A DNA stretch of 41,134 nucleotides, from assembly GCA_029260235.1 (NCBI GenBank), contig JAJDDP010000221.1, forward strand, positions 1-41,134, given 5' to 3'. Shown here piece after piece: positions 7,751-15,372 of the stretch. Both the position numbers and the translations under genes were made by a program. The stretch's first letter is position 1, and the number at the start of each line of letters is the position of its first letter. The notes under the pieces were generated by a model. That model ran no database searches, was not told where the DNA came from, and was given only the letters and a program-made list of their open reading frames with translations. This DNA comes from Phycisphaerae bacterium. GTDB taxonomy: Bacteria; Planctomycetota; Phycisphaerae; UBA1845.

Positions 7751-9247
7751 ATGGCCAGCCAGTTCGCAGCAGAACACTCCCTTCCTCTTCACCAGCCCAT
7801 TGTCGGCGGTCTGACCGGTGGGGATGCCGGAGCCGCTTGGGGAAGGATAGGACGTGTCCAACCGCGCCGGGCGTTAGGGGTTTGGGGGCACATCATGCTC
7901 CGCTTTCCCTCGTCCATCTGGATGCTGTTGGATGTTATCGCCCTTATGGTGGGCGTTCGCCTGGCACACACTCATGTGGGTACGCCTGAGATCGTCGGGT
8001 ATCCGCACCTTGAATTGTGGCAGTCCCTTCTCATCCTTCCGTTCTGCTTGCTAGCGTCATCGTTGGTGTTTGGGCTTTATGAGCGGGAGTCCCTTCTGAG
8101 CCGCTCAAAGGCACTGACCAGGATCATGTTTGCGACGGTGCTGGCTATCCTGCTGACCTACATGATCGTCTATGTGTTGATGTACAGCACGCTGTCCCGC
8201 AGGGTGACAGCCATCGCCTTTGGATGCTCACTTGTTAGCGGTGCTTCGATCCGTGTATTCACCGCATGGGCGTTACAGCGAGTTCCCCGAGGTCTGCTCA
8301 TCGTCGGGCCTGGAGTCTTGACCGAAGCTTTTAGCCGAGCGGCTGACGAGGGATTCTTGCCCCACTACAAGTTAATCGGATTCGTTGATGACGCCGGTGA
8401 TGGATTCAAGTCAATCGCCGGCATTCATCGACTAGGCGGCACCGGTGACATCCCAGCCCTGAGTCGGCGTCACCGTGTCCACGACATCGTCGTAGGCCAA
8501 GAAGCAGCCATGCACCCCGAAGTGCTCAACTGGCTACTGCCTTGCTTGCGCATGGGATGCCGCATCACCAACGAGGCTACGTTCTACGAGAAAAGTACGG
8601 GGCGAATCCTGGTGGATGAAATCACGCCACATTGGTTCCTGTTTGCCGACTTGCAGGCCCACTGCAACGAGGTGGCCACCATGAAGAGAGCGATTGATGT
8701 GGTGACATCGGTCATAGGGCTGCTTGTCGCCCTGCCGCTGCTTCCCCTCATCGCTTTGATGATCAAACTCAACGACGGCGGCCCGGTTTTCTATAACCAA
8801 GATCGCGTGGGAGAAAACGGGACCGTCTTTCGCCTCTACAAGTTCCGCACGATGCGGGTAGATGCCGAGAACGGCAAAGCAGTCTGGGCCAAGAAGAACG
8901 ATCCTCGAGTCACGCTGGCTGGGCGATTCCTCCGCAAGACCCGTCTCGACGAGCTGCCCCAACTCTACAACGTGCTACGCGGCGACATGTCGCTAGTAGG
9001 ACCCAGGCCCGAGCGACCCGACATTGTCGAAGAACTCGGCCGCCACATCCCCTATTACGCCGAGCGTCACCTGGTAAAACCAGGGATCAGCGGATGGGCA
9101 CAAATTGGATTCCGATACGGTAACTCCATCGAGGACGCCAAACGGAAGCTCCAATTCGACCTCTACTACCTAAAACACATGTCCTTCGAGCTGGACGCGA
9201 TCATCCTTTTTAGAACCCTAGGCGTGTTCCTGCGCGGAGCCGTCTGA
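7751..9247 (+). CDS. exopolysaccharide polyprenyl-phosphate sugar-1-phosphate transferase
   Basis: A 498-aa initiating transferase of the WcaJ/PssY type, which moves a sugar-1-phosphate from a nucleotide sugar onto undecaprenyl phosphate and so starts repeat-unit synthesis. The N-terminal half has four membrane segments and a CoA-binding-like domain (LLIVGPGVLTEAFSRA). The C-terminal half is a full bacterial sugar transferase domain: MKRAIDVVTSVIGLL, FYNQDRVGENG, LYKFRTMRVDAE, KTRLDELPQLYNVL, GDMSLVGPRPERP and KPGISGWAQI. The overall plan resembles glycosyltransferases of exosortase-associated loci. The start is uncertain: ATG 7751 gives the longest form, whereas ATG 7895 has a GGGGG stretch upstream and begins just before the first helix. 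It is separated from the other polysaccharide genes by the reversed VanZ/lipoprotein pair. Confidence 0.9.
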   Translation: MASQFAAEHSLPLHQPIVGGLTGGDAGAAWGRIGRVQPRRALGVWGHIMLRFPSSIWMLLDVIALMVGVRLAHTHVGTPEIVGYPHLELWQSLLILPFCLLASSLVFGLYERESLLSRSKALTRIMFATVLAILLTYMIVYVLMYSTLSRRVTAIAFGCSLVSGASIRVFTAWALQRVPRGLLIVGPGVLTEAFSRAADEGFLPHYKLIGFVDDAGDGFKSIAGIHRLGGTGDIPALSRRHRVHDIVVGQEAAMHPEVLNWLLPCLRMGCRITNEATFYEKSTGRILVDEITPHWFLFADLQAHCNEVATMKRAIDVVTSVIGLLVALPLLPLIALMIKLNDGGPVFYNQDRVGENGTVFRLYKFRTMRVDAENGKAVWAKKNDPRVTLAGRFLRKTRLDELPQLYNVLRGDMSLVGPRPERPDIVEELGRHIPYYAERHLVKPGISGWAQIGFRYGNSIEDAKRKLQFDLYYLKHMSFELDAIILFRTLGVFLRGAV

Positions 9248-9259
9248 CGCAACGCGCAG

Positions 9260-9291
9260 GGCTTGGATTGAGTTTCACATAAAGCCTTTTT
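9260..9291. terminator. weak rho-independent terminator between convergent genes
   Basis: GGCTT (9260-9264) pairs with AAGCC (9282-9286), followed by TTTTT. Flanking GCGCA and TGCGC can extend the pairing. It lies 3' of the sugar transferase; the five-bp stem makes it a modest candidate. Confidence 0.35.
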
Positions 9292-9307
9292 CGTGCGCTG
9301 AAAGTCA

Positions 9308-11521
9308 CTACTCCCCCAGCTTTGGCGGTTCGATGGTGAACCCGGTCGATTCGGTGACCAGCCGCTCATAGAGACGCTCAACTTCCTTACGCGTATTCTT
9401 CAACTTCCCTTCGAGCGATTTGATCTTTCTTCGAAACTTGGTCTGCTGGGTGCGGTTGCGTTGACGATTGTGCTCTGCGACCGCTTCATTGTATTGGCCC
9501 TGCATTTCTTCATAGCCTGCGATGTGAGCGAAGTAGGCAATCTCCAGCAATTTCATCAGCTTGCCTTGGGCAATCCCCAGTTCGAGCCGGTTGGCTGTAT
9601 CGATCTCCCGCTCCAAGGCCTCTAGTTCCTTGGCTTTCTTGCGGTAGGGCATCTTCTCGAGCTTGGCCATCCGCTCATCAATGTCTGCCAGCACTGCATA
9701 AGCCGCGGCGGAGCTTGCCCGCCAAATGGCATCCGGCTCAGATAGCGGCGCGCCCATGAACTGGCCGTCGGGGTGATCAGCCAGTATCTCTGCGTACCCC
9801 TGGGCCAACCGACCCACATTGTCCTTCTTGCGTCCCAATTTCCCCAAAGCAGTTTCAGCCGCTTCGAACGACCCGGCACGAAGATCGACCAGCGCCCCTA
9901 GCAGCTTCAACTGCTGCTTGCCGTCGCGGTTACGGCGCTTGGTTTGGGCTGCCTTGTCCAGCAGGTCGCTAGCCTTGGCCCAATCTGAGCCTTCCAGGAG
10001 ACCGGCGATTTCTATTAAGTCCTCGTCCTGCATGTTCAATTGATCGGCCAGCCGCCTCCCACGGGCATTGACAAATGCCCATTCAAGCCGACGAATCCCA
10101 GCCCGTTCGAGGGCTGAAAGCGATAGCTTCAACTCGCCGTCCGACCAAGCAGTCACTGCCCGAACGTTCGCCCGATTCAGCTTGGCTTCGAGCCGCTCGC
10201 CCCGTACGGTGCGCACCAACCGCTTGCCTGTGCCGGACAGTTCGATGCCTGTCAGATCTGACAGCTCGTAGGAACCACCTCCAATAGCCACTTTATCCTG
10301 GATGTCGCCCAGGCCTAGCCTAGCCTTATTGGCCTCGAGGATGACGCCCGACCCGACAGGATATTGAATCGCACTCTTGGGCTTGGCGAAGGCAACGGCC
10401 TCCACGTCAGAGAAGCTAACTTTCTTGGCCCGCCCGGCAAACGCAATCGAAACGGATAGGTCTGTTGGATCAAAAGAAAGCCGGTCACCGCCGTCCATGA
10501 TCATGTTCGCTTCCTCTGAACCCAAGAGCATGTAGGCTGCTCTTTCCAGGGGAATCTCCAACTTGCCCAACACGGTGTCGAGAGTCATCGCTTTGGTCTT
10601 GAGTTCACCGTGGCGAATCGTGCCGTCCTTGCGATAAACAATGACATCCTCTGCATCGCGCTCGTAGTTGGGGTAATTCACCACACCGTTGTAGTTGGTG
10701 AAAATCTCCATGAAGGGCAGCACGTCAGTCGCTTTGGGGACACGGCCTTCGCCGAACCCACCAAGAATGAACTGCTGCACCAACGGAGCAGGCACCGCCC
10801 CGGACAAGTCCTTCGAGCGGTTGCCGAAACGCTTGTGGGTAGCTACGCCGAAGAATCGACCGGCTACATCGACCACCGGACCGCCGCTATTGCCGGGGTT
10901 TACCGTGGCATCGGTCTCTACATAGGTCACCGCTCCGCTCGGTGTGCGTGTTAACTCGGTCACCAGTCCTGAGGTGATGGCTACGTCTTTGCCGCGTTGC
11001 CTCCCGCCAGGGAATCCAAAGACCCAAACCTTGGCGTCCTCCTTCAGGTCTTCCTGGATGATAAAGGTCAGATAGTCCGCCGACTGCAGCGGCTGGCCAT
11101 CCTCATCCTTGACCTGCAAGAGAGCCAAGTCTCCCGACTCGGTCTGGTGCAAGAGCGTAGCCGGCATCCGCCGTTCGTCATCCGTACCGCTATCGATGAT
11201 CACCGAATACTTGGGCGTGGTGATCTTTCGGAAGTTCTTAGCCCGCTCCTCGACTGACTTGCCGTGATTGGGATCGACCACATGGTTGTTGGTCACCACC
11301 AAGCCATTGCGGTTGATAAAAGCACCCGTCCCCGTACCACCTTGATCCGAACCGGGAACCTCGGTGATGACCATCACCGTGGCATTGCGAACGTGCTCTT
11401 CAGTAGTGCGGGCCATGTCCTGAGCCACGGCATCAACCGCTGTAAAGACAAGCAGATTGAAGAGACACGCTCCAAGGACGCTGTAAGAAATGCTGCCCCG
11501 ATCCGATTGGACGATCGCCAT
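9308..11521 (-). CDS. secreted trypsin-like serine protease (S1C, HtrA-like) without PDZ domain
   Basis: A 737-aa exported protease. ATG 11521 is chosen because GGAGGT sits seven nt upstream and the following ~35 residues form a signal peptide ending near AVAQD. The catalytic triad is visible as His80 in TNNHVVD, Asp131 in SGDLALLQV and Ser212 in NPGNSGGPVV, with GTGTGAFI before the His. HtrA/DegP-like enzymes cleave misfolded or surface proteins. Instead of PDZ domains the middle part (about 270-450) is beta-rich with repeated YRKDG/GELKTK-type segments. The last ~250 residues are helical and highly charged, ending in a predicted coiled coil (KIKSLEGKLKNTRKEVERLY). It is probably monocistronic with its own promoter. 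Substrate is unknown. Confidence 0.85.
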   Translation of the reverse strand: MAIVQSDRGSISYSVLGACLFNLLVFTAVDAVAQDMARTTEEHVRNATVMVITEVPGSDQGGTGTGAFINRNGLVVTNNHVVDPNHGKSVEERAKNFRKITTPKYSVIIDSGTDDERRMPATLLHQTESGDLALLQVKDEDGQPLQSADYLTFIIQEDLKEDAKVWVFGFPGGRQRGKDVAITSGLVTELTRTPSGAVTYVETDATVNPGNSGGPVVDVAGRFFGVATHKRFGNRSKDLSGAVPAPLVQQFILGGFGEGRVPKATDVLPFMEIFTNYNGVVNYPNYERDAEDVIVYRKDGTIRHGELKTKAMTLDTVLGKLEIPLERAAYMLLGSEEANMIMDGGDRLSFDPTDLSVSIAFAGRAKKVSFSDVEAVAFAKPKSAIQYPVGSGVILEANKARLGLGDIQDKVAIGGGSYELSDLTGIELSGTGKRLVRTVRGERLEAKLNRANVRAVTAWSDGELKLSLSALERAGIRRLEWAFVNARGRRLADQLNMQDEDLIEIAGLLEGSDWAKASDLLDKAAQTKRRNRDGKQQLKLLGALVDLRAGSFEAAETALGKLGRKKDNVGRLAQGYAEILADHPDGQFMGAPLSEPDAIWRASSAAAYAVLADIDERMAKLEKMPYRKKAKELEALEREIDTANRLELGIAQGKLMKLLEIAYFAHIAGYEEMQGQYNEAVAEHNRQRNRTQQTKFRRKIKSLEGKLKNTRKEVERLYERLVTESTGFTIEPPKLGE

Positions 11522-11591
11522 GAAGGCACCTCCGATTCTGACGCGATGAAATGAACCGCGCACGCAGGACAAGCTGCGTATCGCAGCGGCT

Positions 11592-11619
11592 ATTATACCA
11601 GATGGAGGATGTTTTCCAA
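11592..11619 (-). promoter_or_regulatory. sigma70-type promoter of the S1C protease
   Basis: On the minus strand TTGGAA (11619-11614) and TATAAT (11597-11592) are separated by 16 nt. The leader to the ATG at 11521 is about 65 nt. The -10 is a perfect consensus. Confidence 0.65.
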
Positions 11620-11671
11620 ACTCAGGAATACAAGAAAGATTCCACAGCTCACAGCGGCCAAAACAGGAGCG

Positions 11672-14600
11672 TCAGCGCACGTTAAAGTATTTGGCGTCGT
11701 TGTGGTGGCAGATGATGGCTGTTGTGGTTTGTTCGGGCTCTAGCTGAAACTCACTGGACAGGGCTACGCCGATTCTACCGGGGCGAAGTAATGGCCATAG
11801 TTTCAGCTGATCCTCCAGACGCGGGCAAGCAGGATAGCCGAAGCTGTAGCGCGAGCCTTGGTAGTGTTGTTTGAAGATGCCCTGAAGGTTTCGATCGTCG
11901 CGACCGGTGATACCCAATTCAGCCCGCACCTGCTTGTGGATGTACTCCGCCAGCGCCTCAGCCGATTCTACGCCCAGGCCGTGCAAGTGCAGGTAGTCGG
12001 TGTAACGGTCCTGCTCGAACCATTCTTTAGCGACTTCGCTGACCCGCCGCCCCACCGTGACTACACTGAAAGCAGCCACATCGAATTCTCCGCTCTCTAC
12101 CGGGCGAAAGAAGTCGCTCAAGCACCAGTATGGCGCTTTTCGCTGGCGGGGGAATTCAAAGCGTGCCACCTTGCGGCACTGATCCAGGGTCAGGCTGTCA
12201 TCCCCATCGGGCATTACACCATCGACCAAGTCTGGAGAATCGTACACCACAAGCGAATCGCCCTCCGCCTGGACCGGCCAATAGCCATAGATTGCTTGGG
12301 GCTTGAGGATTGCCTCGGCTTCACACTGGGCGACTATATCGCGGTAAATAGGTCGGACCGTGTCGTTGACGTAGCGCTCAAACTCCGCCATCGGCCGACC
12401 GGCTTTTCGGTATTGCCATTGAACTTGGAACAACATGTTCTCGTTCATGTAGCCGAGCACTTCCCGAAGAGGAACCGCCTCTACCACGCGGGCGCCCCAA
12501 AACGGTGGCACGGGGACCGATTCATTTCGGGAGATGTCGCTCTGGGCAGGTCGGGCCTCAGGCCTGGTCGGCCCTGGCGGAGGCGCCGGCGGCGCATCAC
12601 CCACCGTTGCAGCGACCGCCACCTTGCCGGCGCCGACGGGTGCAGCCTTGCCCGACATGATGTCAGCCATCAAGCTCAACCCGGCGAAAGCATCCTTGGC
12701 ATACTGCAAGGAGCCGGTGTACTCAGGCCGAAGATCCTTCTCTACGTATTTCCGCGTCAAGGCTGCCCCACCCAGGATCACCGGAGGAGCCACGCTTCGC
12801 TCGACCATGACCGCCAGATTCTCGCGCATGACCACGGTCGATTTGACCAATAATCCCGACATGCCGATGGCGTCGGCTTGGTGCTCTTCAAACGCGTCAA
12901 GAATCACATTGATCGGCTGCTTGATGCCCAAGTTGTACACCGTGTAACCATTGTTAGTCAGGATGATGTCCACGAGGTTCTTGCCGATGTCATGGACGTC
13001 GCCCCGGACCGTAGCCAGCACGATCTTCCCCTTGCTCTGGCCCTCCACGCGATCCATGAACGGCTCTAGATGCGAAACGGCCGCCTTCATGGTTTCAGCA
13101 CTCTTGAGCACAAAAGGCAACTGCATCTGACCAGCGCCGAACAGATCGCCCACCGTTTTCATGCTATCCAATAGGATATCGTTGACGATTGACAACGGCG
13201 GATAAGTGCCCATCGCTTCGTCGAGATCCTCTTCTAAACCGACGCGGTTGCCGTCGATGATTCGCTGCTTGAGGCGATCTTCCACCGTCTTTGGGACCGA
13301 CTTGGCCTCCTCAACCAGGTGGGCATCTTTGGGGAACAGGCCGATGAAGTGTTCCAAGGGATTGTAGTCGGCAGTACTTCGATCATAAATCAGATCTTCA
13401 GCCGCCGTCCGCTGGGCATCCTCGATCTTGAACAGGGGCACGATCCCGCCGGCATGAAGAATGGCTGCATCCAGGCCTGCCTTTTGGGCGTAATGCATGA
13501 ACACACTATTAAGGACTCTTCGCAGCGGAGGTTTCAAGCCGAAGCTGACGTTACTCAGACCCAACAATAAGTGAACTCCGGGGAGTTCCTGTTTAATCTG
13601 AGCGATACTCTCCAACGTCTCCAAGGCCAAGCGGCGGTCATCCACGACCCCAGTACACACGGTGAAAGTCAGAGGATCGAACAGTAGATTCTGGGCATCG
13701 ATTCCATGGCGGTTCGTCACCAGATCATGGATTCGGCGGGCGACAGCCAACTTGCGTTCCGCGGTTTTAGCCATCCCTTCTTCATCGATGGTCAAGGCGA
13801 TGACGGCGGCCCCGTACCGCTTGGCCAAGGCGCAAACCTGATCAAGCCTCTCTTCGCCATCCTCAAGGTTGATCGAATTGATGATGCACTTGCCCCCCAG
13901 AAGCTTGAGGGAAGCCTCAATCACCGGAACTTCGGTACTGTCGATCACGATGGGCACGGTGATCTCGGTCGCAAACCGGCGGACGATTTCGGTCATGTCC
14001 TTGGTTTCGTCACGACCGACATAGGCAGCGCACACGTCGAGCAAGTGCGAACCCGCCTTGACCTGCTCCGTACCCATCAGCACCATGGCATCGTAGTCTT
14101 GGGCAGCCAGCAACTCGCGGAATTTCTTGGAACCGTTGGCGTTGGTTCGCTCGCCGATAGCTAGGACAGCCTTTTCCTGACGAAGCGCTACCGACTGATA
14201 AATACTGCTAGCCGATGCTTCGCTGTTGACCTGCCGGTCTTTGGGTCTGCGCCGATCAATTTTCTCTACCACGGCTTTGAGATGCACCGGCGTCGTTCCA
14301 CAGCAGCCGCCGACGATGTTGACGCCATCTACATCAGCAAATTCCGCCAACCACTTGGCGAGCTCGCCCGGGCCTAGGGCATAGTGCGGTTTGCCATCAA
14401 CCAACTGCGGCAGTCCGGCATTGGGCTGAACCAGCAAGAGACGGTTGCACCATCCGCTTAGATAGCGAACGAACTCGCTCATCTGCTGCGGACCAGTCGC
14501 ACAATTCAAGCCCATGATCTGAACTTGGCTATAAGGATCGATGGCTGTCACCGCAGCTGCGATCTCGGTGCCAAGCAGCATCGTGCCGGTGGTTTCAATC

Positions 14601-15196
14601 GTCACCGAACAACTGATGGGGACATCCCGACCCACCAGCTGCATCGCATCCATGGACGCTACGATGGCTGCCTTGGATTGGAGGATGTCTTGACAGGTTT
14701 CGACATTGATGACATCGGCACCCCCCTCAAGCAGGCCTTGAGCACAGAGGGTATAGCTGTGCAGCAATTCGTCCCAAGTGCTCTGTCCGAGCGAAACCAG
14801 TTTGGTTCCAGGCCCCATCGAGCCGATCACAAACCGAGGCTTGTCCGGCGATGAGTACTCATCACATGCCTTACGGGCAATGGCAGCCGCTTTGCGATTG
14901 ATCTCGAGGCACTCACCCTCTAGGTCGAACTCCTGCAGGATCAGCGGCGCACCGCCAAAACTGTTGGTGGTCACCCCATCACACCCGACCTCGAGGAACG
15001 AACTGTGCAACTCGTGGATCACATCAGGCCTGGTCAGATTCAGGACCTCGAGGCAATTCTCCAAGCCGCGGTAATCCGACAAGGGTAGATCGCGCTCATG
15101 GACGTTCGTGCCGATAGCTCCATCGAGCACCAACACCCGCTCCCGGGCGGTATCAAGGAAGGTAGAATTCATGGATTCGTCTTTGGGGGTTGGCAT
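11672..15196 (-). CDS. metH: cobalamin-dependent methionine synthase
   Basis: A 1174-aa 5-methyltetrahydrofolate-homocysteine methyltransferase making methionine in the cytoplasm, with all four modules present. Residues 15-315 are the homocysteine domain, with zinc ligands Cys232 (GLNCATGP) and Cys298/299 (GGCCGTTP). Residues 340-600 are the pterin-binding domain (AIGERTNANGSKKF, LLDVCAAYVGRDE, IDSTEV). Residues 640-850 are the B12 cap and Rossmann domain, with the cobalt-ligating His735 in GDVHDIGKN and GMSGLLVKS. Residues 895-1174 are the SAM-binding reactivation domain, ending with a YPACPRLEDQ segment. A Pro/Ala linker (about 865-890) separates the last two. The start is ATG 15196 or ATG 15172. 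I see no B12 or SAM riboswitch in the 5' region. Confidence 0.97.
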   Translation of the reverse strand: MPTPKDESMNSTFLDTARERVLVLDGAIGTNVHERDLPLSDYRGLENCLEVLNLTRPDVIHELHSSFLEVGCDGVTTNSFGGAPLILQEFDLEGECLEINRKAAAIARKACDEYSSPDKPRFVIGSMGPGTKLVSLGQSTWDELLHSYTLCAQGLLEGGADVINVETCQDILQSKAAIVASMDAMQLVGRDVPISCSVTIETTGTMLLGTEIAAAVTAIDPYSQVQIMGLNCATGPQQMSEFVRYLSGWCNRLLLVQPNAGLPQLVDGKPHYALGPGELAKWLAEFADVDGVNIVGGCCGTTPVHLKAVVEKIDRRRPKDRQVNSEASASSIYQSVALRQEKAVLAIGERTNANGSKKFRELLAAQDYDAMVLMGTEQVKAGSHLLDVCAAYVGRDETKDMTEIVRRFATEITVPIVIDSTEVPVIEASLKLLGGKCIINSINLEDGEERLDQVCALAKRYGAAVIALTIDEEGMAKTAERKLAVARRIHDLVTNRHGIDAQNLLFDPLTFTVCTGVVDDRRLALETLESIAQIKQELPGVHLLLGLSNVSFGLKPPLRRVLNSVFMHYAQKAGLDAAILHAGGIVPLFKIEDAQRTAAEDLIYDRSTADYNPLEHFIGLFPKDAHLVEEAKSVPKTVEDRLKQRIIDGNRVGLEEDLDEAMGTYPPLSIVNDILLDSMKTVGDLFGAGQMQLPFVLKSAETMKAAVSHLEPFMDRVEGQSKGKIVLATVRGDVHDIGKNLVDIILTNNGYTVYNLGIKQPINVILDAFEEHQADAIGMSGLLVKSTVVMRENLAVMVERSVAPPVILGGAALTRKYVEKDLRPEYTGSLQYAKDAFAGLSLMADIMSGKAAPVGAGKVAVAATVGDAPPAPPPGPTRPEARPAQSDISRNESVPVPPFWGARVVEAVPLREVLGYMNENMLFQVQWQYRKAGRPMAEFERYVNDTVRPIYRDIVAQCEAEAILKPQAIYGYWPVQAEGDSLVVYDSPDLVDGVMPDGDDSLTLDQCRKVARFEFPRQRKAPYWCLSDFFRPVESGEFDVAAFSVVTVGRRVSEVAKEWFEQDRYTDYLHLHGLGVESAEALAEYIHKQVRAELGITGRDDRNLQGIFKQHYQGSRYSFGYPACPRLEDQLKLWPLLRPGRIGVALSSEFQLEPEQTTTAIICHHNDAKYFNVR

Positions 15197-15306
15197 AAGT
15201 CTTTGTGGTGCAGTGCGTTACGCGCGCAAAGTGTTTTCCACGCAAGACTTACCGTTGACCATCTGTAGTCACGTTTGCTCAAGGATTCTCACGGTTTATC
15301 ACCTGT

Positions 15307-15325
15307 CTTGACACACTGTGCCAAG
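15307..15325. promoter_or_regulatory. 19-bp operator-like dyad overlapping a TTGACA box
   Basis: CTTGACACA-C-TGTGCCAAG is a dyad with 8 of 9 arm positions matching. It overlaps a perfect TTGACA in the recombinase direction, 47 nt upstream of its ATG, but no good -10 follows at 17 nt. It lies in the 176-nt divergent spacer shared with metH. It could be a repressor operator for either gene or a core site for the recombinase. Confidence 0.4.
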
Positions 15326-15372
15326 AAACAGCCCACTGCGAGTGCACCTCCATTGTATCGGAGGTCACACAA

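Noticed and set aside
15192..15221. A near match to M41 (GGCATAAGTC-N7-TGCA-N3-CGTTAC) over the metH start
   Set aside because: It has an extra base in the CGTAC box, two mismatches in the first box and no TGAAG, and it overlaps coding sequence. Probably chance.
15197..15372. A cobalamin or SAM riboswitch ahead of metH
   Set aside because: No B12 box or SAM-riboswitch core can be found on the minus strand of this short spacer.
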